Assembly (NCBI RefSeq): GCF_900108175.1
Contig: NZ_FNVO01000011.1
Location: 124,001-188,000 of the forward strand
Source of the DNA: Thermomonospora echinospora
Lineage (GTDB): Bacteria; Actinomycetota; Actinomycetes; Streptosporangiales; Streptosporangiaceae
Direction: 5' to 3'
Length of the DNA stretch: 64,000 nucleotides
How positions within the stretch are numbered: position 1 is the stretch's first letter; each line of letters opens with the position of its first letter. The notes beneath the pieces are model-generated. The model was not told the origin of the DNA, did no database searches, and was given only the letters and a program-made list of their open reading frames with translations. The position numbers and the translations under genes were made by a program. Shown here piece after piece: positions 26,028 through 36,158 of the stretch.

Positions 26028-27884
26028 ATGACAGACGTGGGGCAGGACCGAGACGGCCAGGACGCGATCACCCGCGCGGTCATCGAGTGCGCGGCGGACG
26101 CGATCGTCGCCGTGGACGCGCAGGACCGGGTGACGCTGTGGAACCCGGCCGCCGAGCGGATGTTCGGCTGGCCGGCCGCCGAGGTGCTCGGCCAGGTGCC
26201 GACGATCGTCCCCGACGAGCTGAAGGCCGAGCGCAACGCGGTGCAGGAGCGGGTCCGCGAGGGCGGCCAGATCTCGATCGCGACCCGGCGGTTCCGCCGC
26301 GACGGGCAGTTGATCGACGTGCGCATCGACACCAGCGCGCTGCACGACGCCGACGGCCGGCTACTCGGCTGGGTGGCCGTCTACCACCCGGTGGACGAGG
26401 CGGACGTGACCCGGCACCACATGGCCGAGCGCGCCCGGCTGGTGCGCCGGCTCAACGACGTGGTCGCCGACCTGGGCGCCGAACTGGACCTGGCGACCGT
26501 CCTGGACCGCATCACCACCGCGCTGGTCGAGCTGACCGGGGCCGACGCGGGTGGCTTCGTGCAGATCAAGGACGACGCGCTGGAGCTGGTCAGTATGCAC
26601 GGGCTGCCGGAGCACATGCACGGCGCGGTCGCCGAGCTGGGCCCCAGCCTGGTCGGCGAGCTGCTGCGCTCGGGCAAGACGGTGATGATGGCCGGCGGGG
26701 AGCGGCGGCTGGGCGACCTGATCTGGTCCCAGCTGCCGGGGCTGCACACGATCGCGCTGGGCCTGTCGTACCTGCAGAACCGGCCGTACGGGGCGCTGTA
26801 CGCGTTGTTCTCCGGCGGCAGGGTGGGGCACGTCGAGCTGGAGCTGCTGGAGCTGCTGGCCGGGCATGCCGGGGTGGCCGTCGGTAACGCGATGGCCTAC
26901 GCCGACGCGGTCCGGCAGCGGGCCCACGAACGCGCGGTCATCGACTCCAGCGCGGACGGCATCGTGGTGCTGGACCGCTCCGGGATCGTCCGGCAGTGGA
27001 ACCCGTCCGCCGGCCGGCTGACCGGGGTGCCCGCCGAGGAGGTGATCGGCCGCCCGCCGCCGTTCGAGGTGCCCGCGCCCGGCAGCCCGCTCACCCTGCG
27101 GCTGGAGTCGGGGACCTGGCTGAACCTGCTGTGCGCCGAGGTCGAGGAGACCGGCGAGCTGGTGGTCGACATCCGGGACGTCACCGAGGCCAAGGACCTG
27201 GAGGCGGCCAAAGACCTGTTCCTGGCCACCGCCGGCCACGAGCTGCGTACCCCGATCACGGTGGTGCAGGGTTTCGCCAGCACGCTGGTCAACCGCTGGG
27301 ACAAGCTGGGCGACGCCGAGCGGCGCGCGGCGGTGGAGACGATCGCCGAGCGGGCGCGGGCGCTGGGCCGGCTGGTGGAGCATCTGCTGCTGGGCTCGCG
27401 GGCCGGGGCCGACGAGCTGAAGGTGACGATCGAGCGCTTCGACCTTGGTCGGCTGCTGGAGGCGGCGGTGGCGGGCTTCCGCTCGCTGTCGGAGCTGCAC
27501 CGGGTGGAGCTGGAGGTGGCCCCGGACCTGCCGCAGGTGGGCGGGGACCGGATGGCGACCGACATCATCCTGGGCCAGGTGTTGGAGAACGCGTTCAAGT
27601 ACTCGCCGGACGGCGGGACGGTGTCGGTGCGGGCCTGGGCCGAGGGCGGCGACCTGGTGGTCACGGTGTCGGACGAGGGGGTCGGCATCGCCCCGGGCGA
27701 CCATGAGCGGATCTTCGAGCGCTTCGTGCAGGGGGACGCCGGCGACCGCCGCCGTTTCGGCGGTATGGGCCTGGGCCTGTACATCGTCCGGCGGCTGGCG
27801 GAGGCCCAGCGGGGCGACGTGTCCGCCCATTCCCGTCCGGGCGGCGGCACCACCGTGCGGCTGACCCTGCGCGCCGCCGAGTGA
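26028..27884 (+). CDS. Soluble PAS-GAF-PAS sensor histidine kinase
   Basis: 618 residues, no transmembrane segment. Domains in order: PAS (about 12-125, VIECAADAIVAVDAQDRVTLWNPAAERMFG), GAF (about 145-300), a second PAS (about 305-390, VIDSSADGIVVLDRSGIVRQWNPSA), HisKA with phospho-acceptor His near 404 (AGHELRTPITVVQG), then the ATPase with N-box ENAFKYSPDGG (about 521), DEGVGIAPGDHERIFERF and GMGLGLYIV. It would sense a cytosolic signal, perhaps redox or light via PAS/GAF. No response regulator is adjacent, so its partner is elsewhere. Confidence 0.88.
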   Translation: MTDVGQDRDGQDAITRAVIECAADAIVAVDAQDRVTLWNPAAERMFGWPAAEVLGQVPTIVPDELKAERNAVQERVREGGQISIATRRFRRDGQLIDVRIDTSALHDADGRLLGWVAVYHPVDEADVTRHHMAERARLVRRLNDVVADLGAELDLATVLDRITTALVELTGADAGGFVQIKDDALELVSMHGLPEHMHGAVAELGPSLVGELLRSGKTVMMAGGERRLGDLIWSQLPGLHTIALGLSYLQNRPYGALYALFSGGRVGHVELELLELLAGHAGVAVGNAMAYADAVRQRAHERAVIDSSADGIVVLDRSGIVRQWNPSAGRLTGVPAEEVIGRPPPFEVPAPGSPLTLRLESGTWLNLLCAEVEETGELVVDIRDVTEAKDLEAAKDLFLATAGHELRTPITVVQGFASTLVNRWDKLGDAERRAAVETIAERARALGRLVEHLLLGSRAGADELKVTIERFDLGRLLEAAVAGFRSLSELHRVELEVAPDLPQVGGDRMATDIILGQVLENAFKYSPDGGTVSVRAWAEGGDLVVTVSDEGVGIAPGDHERIFERFVQGDAGDRRRFGGMGLGLYIVRRLAEAQRGDVSAHSRPGGGTTVRLTLRAAE

Positions 27885-28175
27885 CCTGACCGCCCGTGCC
27901 GCCGCGGTTCGTCGGCATGCCCGCAACGGTGTCGTGTGTCCAGGATGTGACAGAGGAAACGCCCATGACAGGAGTAATCCGCCCGCGCGCTGGATAGGTC
28001 CACATGCGGATCGTCTGCGGTCCTGTCCGCTTTGGGAGGTGATTGGCTGTGCCGGAACGGCCGACCGCTCATTGCGCTGGTGGCAGGGCCTTTGCGCCAG
28101 GTTTCCGGCCATCCCGATCAGGGCATTTCGGTCGTAACATGAGAGCCGCAGACCAGTCCGGCCAGGCATAGGGGG
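27885..28175. other. Intergenic region without a supportable gene
   Basis: 290 bp. Slightly less GC-rich around 27930-27975 and 28110-28145, as expected for a promoter of the gene at 28176. Nothing else is visible. Confidence 0.4.
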
Positions 28176-28694
28176 GTGGGGGCGTCGAGCGTCGTACTAC
28201 TGCCACACGCACCGTCCAGCGTCGCGGTCGCCCGCAGGCGCCTCAGCTCCGACCTCCTCGCCCACGGCGTCCGTGCGGGCGTGGTCGACGACGCCAACGT
28301 CATCATCAGCGAACTGCTGAGCAACGCCCTCCGGCACGCCAGGCCGCTGGCGTCCGGGCAGATCAGGGTGAGCTGGGTGCGCAACGGGGACGAGGTCGAG
28401 GTCGCGGTGAGCGACGGCGGGGCGATGACCGAGCCGCGCCGCAGCCGGCCGACCCTCTCGTCACTGGGCGGGCGGGGCCTGGGCATCGTGGAGGCCCTCG
28501 CCCGGTGCTGGGGGGTCCGGCACGAGGAGGAGTGCACCACGGTCTGGGCCGTTCTCAGCGCCCCGCGGACCGCATCGACCACCAGCGCGGCGGCGGCCCC
28601 CGGCATGGCCCGCGCCGCCGTGCTCGCCGAGGACGCCGAGGTCATGGAGCCGGCCTCGTCCCGGCTGAACAGCCCCTCCTTCCGGCTGAGCTGA
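28176..28694 (+). CDS. Anti-sigma-factor-type ATP-binding protein (HATPase_c_2)
   Basis: 172 residues. The GHKL ATPase elements are present: DDANVIISELLSNALRHA (N-box), VAVSDGGAMTEP (G1-type) and GGRGLGIVEALARCWG (G2). Actinomycetes carry dozens of such single-domain kinases (RsbW/SpoIIAB class), which phosphorylate STAS proteins or bind sigma factors. The last 35 residues are Ala-rich and probably disordered. GTG 28176 sits in a G-rich run serving as Shine-Dalgarno. A STAS protein lies at 51687, too far away to assign as partner. Confidence 0.82.
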   Translation: MGASSVVLLPHAPSSVAVARRRLSSDLLAHGVRAGVVDDANVIISELLSNALRHARPLASGQIRVSWVRNGDEVEVAVSDGGAMTEPRRSRPTLSSLGGRGLGIVEALARCWGVRHEEECTTVWAVLSAPRTASTTSAAAAPGMARAAVLAEDAEVMEPASSRLNSPSFRLS

Positions 28695-28765
28695 CGGCCG
28701 CCGGCCCGCTCCGTACCCCCGTGGTGACGACCCGCGGTGACGCGAACGGTCATTTGATCTCAGAT

Positions 28766-28787
28766 GAATGTGGGATGAAGCACATTC
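28766..28787. repeat. Inverted repeat between convergent genes
   Basis: GAATGTG (28766-28772) and CACATTC (28781-28787) are separated by 8 nt, in an unusually A/T-rich stretch for this genome. The gap lies between genes converging from 28694 and 28899. Terminator or protein-binding site. Confidence 0.5.
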
Positions 28788-28898
28788 CTGTCCAATCCAT
28801 GCGGCGACCTGTATGGTCATCCACAGCTCGGGCGCTGTCGTGCCCCCGTCGACACCGCCCGAGCATCCAGACCCGCATGCGGACCTGCGCGGTCCCGG

Positions 28899-30092
28899 TC
28901 AGGCCGGATCGCGCAGGAGCGGGCAGGACATGCAGCGCGGGCCGCCCCGGCCGCTGCCGAGTTCGCTGCCACTGATCCGGATGACCTCGACGCCCGCCGC
29001 CTCCAGCTGCGCGTTGGTCTCGGTGTTGCGCTCGTAGGCGACCGCCAGGCGCGGCGCCACCGCCAGGGTGTTGTTGCCGTCGTCCCACTGCTCGCGCTCG
29101 GCCGTCACCGGGTCCAGGCCGGTGTCGATCACACGCAGCCGGTCCACCCCCATCGCCTCGGCGGCGGCCTCCAGGAACGGGCGCTCCGGCGACACCCGCA
29201 GATCCCCGTTGTCCCGGGTCACCACGTAGGCGGTCAGCGAGTACGCCACCGGCGGGTACATCACCACCGTGTCCACGTCGACCATCGTGCAGACGGTGTC
29301 CAGGTGCATGGTCGCCCGCTTCTGCGCGATCGGCACGGCCAGCACGGTGTGCGCGACCCCGGCGGCGAACACCTGCCGGGCCAGCCGCTCGACGCCCGCC
29401 GGGGTGGTGCGCTCCCCGGTGCCGACCGCGATCACCCCGGGCGCCAGTAGCAGGATGTCGCCGCCCTCCACGTGCTCCAGCGCCGGTCCGTAGACCGTCT
29501 CGACCCCGCGGAACCGCGGGTGGAAGCCGTAGATCAGCTTGGTCAGCGACGTCTCCCGCCGCCGGGCCGGCATCGCCAGGCTGGTCACCGCCACCCGGGA
29601 CCCGATCCAGGCGCTGGAGTCCCGGGTGAACAGCAGGTTGGGCAGCGGGTCGATGACGAAGTCCAGCCGGTCCATCAGCCGGTAGACCAGCCCGTGCGCG
29701 GCCTTGAGCTCCTCGTGCGCCAGCCCGGCGATCAGGGTGTGCGCCAGCCGCTCGGGGTCCAGCTCGCGCAGATGGCCCTCCACGACGGGGCGCAGCTGGT
29801 CGCCGAGCCGGGGATCGGCGACGACCCCGGCGATGGCCTCATCGCGGGCGTCCTCGTACTCCAGGGTGTCCTGCAGGAGCTCGGTCACGTACAGCACCTC
29901 GACGCCGTGGTCGCGCAGCGCCTGCGCGAAGGCGTCGTGCTCCTCCTGCGCCCTGCCCACCCAGGGGATGCCGTCGAACAACAGCTTGTCGTTGTTGCGC
30001 GGGGTGAGACGTTTCAGCTCGTCACCCGGCCGATGCATCAGCACGGTACGGAGCCTGCCGACCTCACTATCGACACGGTACTTATGCGTCAC
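28899..30092 (-). CDS. arcA: Arginine deiminase
   Basis: About 397 residues. Family features: the N-terminal [26 protein letters not shown], the guanidine-binding [24 protein letters not shown] and [10 protein letters not shown], and a C-terminal GPRCMSCPL carrying the nucleophilic Cys. It hydrolyses arginine to citrulline and ammonia. I prefer GTG 30092 because the conserved family start follows within 5 residues. ATG 30134, with GGAAGG upstream, is possible and would add 14 residues. No arcB or arcC lies nearby, so it is a stand-alone enzyme. Confidence 0.9.
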   Translation of the reverse strand: MTHKYRVDSEVGRLRTVLMHRPGDELKRLTPRNNDKLLFDGIPWVGRAQEEHDAFAQALRDHGVEVLYVTELLQDTLEYEDARDEAIAGVVADPRLGDQLRPVVEGHLRELDPERLAHTLIAGLAHEELKAAHGLVYRLMDRLDFVIDPLPNLLFTRDSSAWIGSRVAVTSLAMPARRRETSLTKLIYGFHPRFRGVETVYGPALEHVEGGDILLLAPGVIAVGTGERTTPAGVERLARQVFAAGVAHTVLAVPIAQKRATMHLDTVCTMVDVDTVVMYPPVAYSLTAYVVTRDNGDLRVSPERPFLEAAAEAMGVDRLRVIDTGLDPVTAEREQWDDGNNTLAVAPRLAVAYERNTETNAQLEAAGVEVIRISGSELGSGRGGPRCMSCPLLRDPA

Positions 30093-30255
30093 CTTGACCA
30101 GCCTATGCCCGTCTGTACCAAACGCTCCGACCATGCCCCTTCCGCGGGCGATCATGTCCCGGTGCGGGCGCGTCCTGGCCGAGGGCGGTCAGCAGGGCGC
30201 CACCCGCCCGCCGGCAGGGGCAAGATCAAGACATGCGCAGGGAACGGACGGGCCG

Positions 30256-32082
30256 GTGAGCGGGACGGTCTGGCGGGTCGAGGGCTTCACCGAGATTCGG
30301 GAGCTGGGGGCGGGCGCGCACGGGCGGGTCGTGCTGGCCCGGCACGACACCGCCGGGACGCCCGTCGCGATCAAGTACCTGAACCGCCGCGACGGTGACG
30401 AGCGGGCCGTCGCCCGGTTGCGGGAAGAGGCCGTCATGCTGGGCCGGGTCCGGGACCCGCACGTCGTCCGGCTGTACCGGTTCGTCAGCGGCGAGCACGG
30501 CGCGGCGCTGGTGATGGAGGCCGTGAACGGGGTGTCGCTGCGCGAGATCCTGGCCGAGCACGGGGCGCTGGCACCGGAGGCGGCGCTGACCGTGCTCAAG
30601 GGCTCGCTGCTGGGCCTGGCCGCCGCGCACTCGGCCGGCGTGGTGCACCGCGACTACAAGCCCGCCAACGTGGTCGTACGGGCGGACGGCCTCAGCAAGC
30701 TGATCGACTTCGGGATCGCCGGGCCGGCCGGTGACGGCGGGCGGTCCGGGACACCCGCCTACATGGCGCCCGAGCAGTGGCACGGCGAGCCCGCCTCACC
30801 CGCCACCGATGTGTACGCGGCGACGTGCGTGTTCGTGGAGTGCGTCGCGGGACGGCGGCCGTTCACGGGCGGTGACCTGGGGACGCTCAGACGGCTGCAC
30901 CTGACCGAGCCGCCGCCCGCCGGCCTGGTGCCCGAGCCGCTGCGTCCGCTGGTGGAGCAGGGCATGGCCAAGGACGCCGCGGACCGCCCGGGGAGCGCGG
31001 CCGAGTTCGCGGCCGAGCTGGAACGGGCGGCCCGCACCGCCTACGGCACCGACTGGGAACAGCGCGGGCTGCGGATCGCCGCCGGGGCGGCCACCGCGCT
31101 CGCGGCGCTCTTCCCGCTGGTGGCGGCGGGCCTCGCCCCGGCCGGCGCGGTCGCGGCGGGCGCGGGCGGTGCCGTGGGAACGGCCGGTGCGGCGGGTGCG
31201 GCCGGTGCGGCAGGCGGCGCGGCGGGCGCGGGTGGTGTGGCGGCCGGTGGCGGGCTCGCCGTCGTGACCGGCGCGAAGGCGGCGGTAGCGGTCGCCACGG
31301 CCGCGGTGGTCGCCGCCGGCGGAGCCGGTGTGTACGCGGTGAACAGGAACGACGAGCCGCAGCGTACGGCCCCGGTGCGCGTCGCGGTCAGTCCCGCCTC
31401 CTACACCCGGGAGCTGACGCGGCCCGCGCTGAGCGTCTCGGTGCGCTACCCGCGCGTGACGGGCCTGCGGACGTCCGCCATCGAGGCCGCCGCCAACAAG
31501 GCGCTGCGCGCCCCCGTCGACACATGGGTGAACGACGTGCACACCGACATCGGCTCCTTCGAGGGACCCGACGGCTCGGCGGAGCAGTACCACCCGTCGG
31601 CCACCTATCGGGTGGGGGTCGCCGGGCCACGGCTGATGTCGGTCCGCTACGACGTCCGGGGCGGCCAGCGGAACACCGTGTATCCGCTGTACGTCACCGT
31701 GGACCTCGGCACCGGCCGCGAGGTCACCACCGCGGACATGCTCACGGCGCGGACGGCGACCCTGGAAGGGGCCAAGAGCCTGACGTTGCTGCTGGAACGC
31801 AACGCGTTCGAGGGCGGCTCACTGTGCAAGGACTCCGAGCCGCCGTGGCGGCGGAGCGACTCGTCCTACGGCGAAGGCCGCTACCTGCTGCCCAAGCACA
31901 TCACCGAAGGCGGTCTGCGGATGTTTCTGACCGCGCGGGGTGCCGAGTTCGTCCCGCCGCACTGGGCCCTCGGCTACAGCATGGCCTGCAACCGGAACTC
32001 CGACGCGACCCTGCTGCGGTACGACCAACTGCGCGGCGTCCTGCGCCCCGAGATCATCCAGGGCGCGACCGCACGGAGTTGA
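30256..32082 (+). CDS. Membrane Ser/Thr protein kinase with RsiV/DUF3298-like sensor domain
   Basis: 608 residues. The kinase domain (about 1-265) has the Gly loop LGAGAHGRVVLA, catalytic HRDYKPANV (His131, Asp133; Tyr replaces the usual Leu), KLIDFGIAG and GTPAYMAPEQW. An Ala/Gly-rich hydrophobic stretch (about 275-358) spans the membrane. The outside domain (about 365-600: LSVSVRYPRVTGL, YPLYVTVDLGTGREVTTADML, FLTARGAEFVPPHWALGY) resembles the RsiV/PdaC C-terminal domain, which in RsiV binds lysozyme. The kinase may therefore sense wall-active ligands. Confidence 0.85.
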   Translation: MSGTVWRVEGFTEIRELGAGAHGRVVLARHDTAGTPVAIKYLNRRDGDERAVARLREEAVMLGRVRDPHVVRLYRFVSGEHGAALVMEAVNGVSLREILAEHGALAPEAALTVLKGSLLGLAAAHSAGVVHRDYKPANVVVRADGLSKLIDFGIAGPAGDGGRSGTPAYMAPEQWHGEPASPATDVYAATCVFVECVAGRRPFTGGDLGTLRRLHLTEPPPAGLVPEPLRPLVEQGMAKDAADRPGSAAEFAAELERAARTAYGTDWEQRGLRIAAGAATALAALFPLVAAGLAPAGAVAAGAGGAVGTAGAAGAAGAAGGAAGAGGVAAGGGLAVVTGAKAAVAVATAAVVAAGGAGVYAVNRNDEPQRTAPVRVAVSPASYTRELTRPALSVSVRYPRVTGLRTSAIEAAANKALRAPVDTWVNDVHTDIGSFEGPDGSAEQYHPSATYRVGVAGPRLMSVRYDVRGGQRNTVYPLYVTVDLGTGREVTTADMLTARTATLEGAKSLTLLLERNAFEGGSLCKDSEPPWRRSDSSYGEGRYLLPKHITEGGLRMFLTARGAEFVPPHWALGYSMACNRNSDATLLRYDQLRGVLRPEIIQGATARS

Positions 32083-32150
32083 CGCTGACGGTGCTCGTGG
32101 AGACCGCCCGGAAGACGATCACCACGAGCCGGTCTATGCTCGTCCGTACC

Positions 32151-32186
32151 ATGCGGAGCTCCCCTGAACCACCCGTATGGGCATGA
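32151..32186 (+). CDS. Possible 11-codon leader peptide overlapping the MFS start
   Basis: A -10-like TATGCT (32135-32140) is followed by ATG 32151 and the short frame MRSSPEPPVWA. Its TGA (32184-32186) overlaps the second in-frame ATG (32183) of the transporter as ATGA. The overlap suggests translational coupling. No Shine-Dalgarno is visible for the transporter itself. Confidence 0.35.
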   Translation: MRSSPEPPVWA

Positions 32187-33481
32187 AGCCCCGGGGCGGC
32201 CGTCCCACCGCTCACACGGTGCACCTCGGCGCGGCCACGTTGCTGCGGGTGTCGGCCGAGGGGCTCGGCACCGCGCTGGTGCTGATCGTCCAGGCGCGGA
32301 CGGGGCAGGCCGCGACGGCAGGGTTCCTGCAGACCGCCATGATGCTGCCGTACGTGCTGGTGGGCCCGGTGGCCGGACACGCGCTCGACCGGACGCCGCG
32401 TCCGCGCTCCCTCGTCCTGACGATGGCGGCCTGCTACGTGCTGGCCGCCGGTCTGCTGCTGGCGGCGGCCGGACGGGTGCCGATGCTGATCGCGCTGCTG
32501 GTCGCCGCCGTCGTGGGCTGTGCCGAGCCGATCGTGGTCGCGCTCACCGGCCTGCTGCCCCGCTTTGTCCCGCCCGGCCGGCTGACCTGGGCGTACGGGC
32601 TGGAGGCGGCCACCTACAACGTGGCGGCCATCGCGGGGCCGGGGCTGGCGGCCGTCCTGGCGGCGGCCGGGGCGGGCTACGCCGGGGCCGCCGTCGTCGG
32701 CAGCGCCGTTCTGGGGCTGCTGCTGCTCCCTCTGCTGGCCGTTCCGCCACCGGACGCCGTCCCGGACGCCGCGCATCCCGGCCCCGCCCTGCCCGACGAC
32801 GATCCGCTCGACGGTGATCCGCCCGTACGGGCGGCGGGCGTGGAGCGGCCCGGCTCCGGCCGGGCGCCGGTGTTCGACGTGATCACCGGGGGCCTGGTCG
32901 TCCTGGTGGCCAACCGGACGCTGCGGGCCGTCACCGTCGCGACGACCATGGCGTTCCTGGGGATGGGCGGGATCGCGGTCACCGCCGTGCTGTTCGCCGA
33001 GCACATCGGGGAGCGCGCCAGCGCCGGCGGGCAACTGATCGCCGCGTTCGCGGTGGGCTCGCTGATCGGGTCGCTGGCGGCGGCGCGCTGGCTGTCGGCG
33101 CGGTGGGCCGAGTGGGTGCTGGTGGGTGGCATGGTGGCGTTCGGGACGGCGCTGGCCGCGATCGCCTGGGCGCCGAGTCTGCCGTGGGCGCTGGCCGGGT
33201 TCGTCATCGCCGGGATCTGCGACGGCCCGGTGTTCGCCGCCACGTTGACGGTCCGGCAGCGCGAGGCCCCCGCCGACCGGCTGGGGCAGGTCAACACCAC
33301 CGGTGGCAGCCTCAAGATCGGGTCGGCGGCGCTGGGCGCCGCGCTGACCGGCGTGCTGGCGGGCCAGGTCGGCGCGACCGGCCTGCTGCTGGGCATGGCC
33401 GCCCTTCAGCTGCTCGGAGCGGTCCTCGGCACCCTGCTGCTCATCTTCCGGAGGCGGTCGGGGGCGGGCGGAACGGCATGA
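32177..33481 (+). CDS. MFS transporter
   Basis: 434 residues and about 12 hydrophobic helices, with a long Pro/Asp-rich central loop (about 195-235) between two six-helix halves, normal for MFS. GPVAGHALDRTPRPRSL matches the loop 2-3 motif A. The overall layout resembles MFS drug exporters of the EntS/MefA-like group. The substrate is unknown. The start is either ATG 32177 or ATG 32183; the second is coupled to the tiny upstream frame at 32151. Confidence 0.8.
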   Translation: MGMKPRGGRPTAHTVHLGAATLLRVSAEGLGTALVLIVQARTGQAATAGFLQTAMMLPYVLVGPVAGHALDRTPRPRSLVLTMAACYVLAAGLLLAAAGRVPMLIALLVAAVVGCAEPIVVALTGLLPRFVPPGRLTWAYGLEAATYNVAAIAGPGLAAVLAAAGAGYAGAAVVGSAVLGLLLLPLLAVPPPDAVPDAAHPGPALPDDDPLDGDPPVRAAGVERPGSGRAPVFDVITGGLVVLVANRTLRAVTVATTMAFLGMGGIAVTAVLFAEHIGERASAGGQLIAAFAVGSLIGSLAAARWLSARWAEWVLVGGMVAFGTALAAIAWAPSLPWALAGFVIAGICDGPVFAATLTVRQREAPADRLGQVNTTGGSLKIGSAALGAALTGVLAGQVGATGLLLGMAALQLLGAVLGTLLLIFRRRSGAGGTA

Positions 33482-33702
33482 CCGCACGTTGCGGGACGGT
33501 TCATGCCGTGATCGGGCCGCCCTGCGGGTGAGCGACGCCGGGCTGCACGGCGTACGTGGCGGTAAATATCGCATTAACCGGGTGTTCTGGACGGGCAAGG
33601 GCATTGCCGGATCGAAGTGGTGAGATCGCCGGAGAGTGGAGCTCCAGCCATTGTCGAAATGAGCGTATTGTCCGATTGCTCCACATTGTCTGGCGTGGTG
33701 AG

Positions 33703-33833
33703 CGGCAATGAAATTGCCAACTGGTCTGGTTTTTACCTTTCGCCGATTGCGGTAGTCGCCGGTAAGCGTGTTATTCCTGAAGTGCTGCACCAATCGGACG
33801 CAGCACTCCCGGCAATGAACATAGGGGGCTCAG
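33703..33833 (+). promoter_or_regulatory. Conserved leader 1 of the His-rich gene family
   Basis: This leader shares blocks with those at 46282-46411 and 47547-47677: CGGCAATG (33703-33710), GCGTGTTATTCCTG (33766-33779) starting 63 nt later, then a stem-loop AGTGCTGC/GCAGCACT (33781-33788 and 33800-33807) and a G-rich Shine-Dalgarno before ATG 33834. The first block here is itself a hairpin, GGCAAT-GAA-ATTGCC. The conservation is among non-coding bases, so this is a shared promoter or a cis-acting RNA. The part upstream (33482-33702) holds no gene. Confidence 0.7.
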
Positions 33834-34358
33834 ATGGTGAAACGACTGACTACGGTCGGCTTCGCGTCCGCCGTTCTCGGTGGCGCTCTGCTGGCGGTGC
33901 CGCCCGCCCTGGCGATGGAGAGCGCCTCCGCCAGCGTCGCATCCGTCGCCGGCGTGCCGGGCGGAGGCGTGCCGAAGGCGGGCGTGCCCGCGCGCAGGCC
34001 CGTGCACAGGCCCGTGGTCAGGCACGTGCACGTTCGGGCGGTCCAGTGCCGCAAGTGCCACCGCCGGCATGTGGTCCGGCACGGGCGCCAGGTCATCCAC
34101 GTGCACGTTCACAGCAAGAACAAGAACATCAACAAGAACCTGAACATCAACCGGAACGACAACCACACCCGTCACCACAACCTGCAGCACTTCGGTCACC
34201 ACCACCACAACCGCCACCACTTCGGTCACCACCACAACACCCGCCACCACTTCGGTCACCACCACCACCGCCGCCACCACCACGGCTTCGGTGACGGCTT
34301 CGGTGACTGGGACGGCGGCTTCGGCGACGACGGCGGCTGGGGTGACGACGACGACTAA
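33834..34358 (+). CDS. Secreted His-rich protein, paralogue 1
   Basis: 174 residues. The signal peptide MVKRLTTVGFASAVLGGALL is shared almost word for word with the genes at 45880 and 47124, with cleavage near PPALA-M (about residue 27). The mature part has HRPVVRHVHVRAVQCRKCH (a C-x2-C pair), an Asn/Lys run, then repeats of HHFGHHHH-type sequence and an acidic Gly/Asp tail. About one residue in five is His. It should bind transition metals (Ni, Zn or Cu) outside the cell. I know no named family. GGGGG sits 5-6 nt before the ATG. Confidence 0.75.
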   Translation: MVKRLTTVGFASAVLGGALLAVPPALAMESASASVASVAGVPGGGVPKAGVPARRPVHRPVVRHVHVRAVQCRKCHRRHVVRHGRQVIHVHVHSKNKNINKNLNINRNDNHTRHHNLQHFGHHHHNRHHFGHHHNTRHHFGHHHHRRHHHGFGDGFGDWDGGFGDDGGWGDDDD

Positions 34359-34365
34359 AGGTCGC

Positions 34366-34540
34366 TTGACGGGGCTCCGGTAGCCTCGGGTGATTCCGAC
34401 GGAGGTCACCGAGGAATTCCGGCCGAAGGAGGTGCGGCCGGAGTATCCGAGCTGATTCGCCGTCACTGTCTGAAAGCAGTGAAGCCCCTGGTGGGGCGGG
34501 GCCGCCATAAGAGCGCCGCCCATGTCACCAGGGGTTTCAC
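34366..34540 (+). ncRNA. Highly structured intergenic RNA region
   Basis: Between the His-rich gene and the EF-Tu gene are three stems in a row: CTCGG(G)TGA with TCACCGAG, TCCGGCCG with CGGCCGGA (loop AAGGAGGTG, an exposed Shine-Dalgarno-like sequence), and a long hairpin whose arms (34479-34493 and 34526-34540) pair over 15 bases with one G-U, containing an inner GGGCGG/CCGCCC stem. A TTGACG hexamer lies at 34366-34371. It may be the His-rich gene's 3' end, a small RNA, or a leader for what follows. No known riboswitch or tRNA matches. Confidence 0.45.
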
Positions 34541-34604
34541 GCCGGTTGGCCACCCATCGGAAAATCGTTCGACCACGGGCCGGTGCCGCACGTACGATCC
34601 CGGC

Positions 34605-34727
34605 ATGTTCTTCGCGGCCGGCACCCGCCCGCTCGCGGACCTCGGTCCGCTGAGCGCGGTGTCGGCCGCCTTCCCCACCTCGGCCCTGTTCTCGGCCCTG
34701 GCCTCGTACGACGGCCTGCGACGCTGA
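34605..34727 (+). CDS. Possible 40-residue leaderless ORF
   Basis: The frame begins MFFAAGTRPLADLGPLSAVS and ends DGLRR. TACGAT (34593-34598) lies 6 nt before the ATG, the spacing of leaderless mRNAs, with TTCGAC 19 nt further up as a weak -35. Codon use fits the genome. No homologue is recognised. It may simply be part of the tuf leader. Confidence 0.3.
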   Translation: MFFAAGTRPLADLGPLSAVSAAFPTSALFSALASYDGLRR

Positions 34728-34835
34728 CCCTCCTCCGAGCCGTCCTTCGAGAACCACCGGAGGAGGGTGGTCACACCGGCGGGGCATGACCCGCCCGGTT
34801 CTCACGTCCCCCTTCCACGTGAGGACATCCGACTC

Positions 34836-36023
<1,188 letters not shown>

Positions 36024-36033
36024 CCGTTCGAAC

Positions 36034-36066
36034 GCAGGCCCGGCGTACCTTCCGCGCCGGGCCTGC
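36034..36066 (+). terminator. Terminator after the EF-Tu gene
   Basis: GCAGGCCCGGCG (36034-36045) and its complement (36055-36066) form a perfect 12-bp stem with a 9-nt loop, 11 nt after the stop codon. Confidence 0.7.
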
Positions 36067-36158
36067 CTGCGGACGAGTGGTTACCTCTCGGGTAATCGCC
36101 TCGCCTTGGGGCGCCCGGAAGACTACCGGTGAGTCGAAGCCGCTGAGAGAGGACGCCG

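Noticed and set aside
33781-33807. The His-rich leader stem considered as a known riboswitch (cobalamin, ydaO, NiCo)
   Set aside because: None of their conserved cores is present; only the paralogue-shared blocks are conserved.
33834-34358. His-rich gene considered as a nickel chaperone (HypB- or SlyD-like)
   Set aside because: No GTPase or peptidyl-prolyl isomerase domain; it has a signal peptide and no other fold.
34479-34540. The 62-nt hairpin considered as a tRNA
   Set aside because: It is one long stem with no D, anticodon or T arms and no CCA-proximal pairing pattern.
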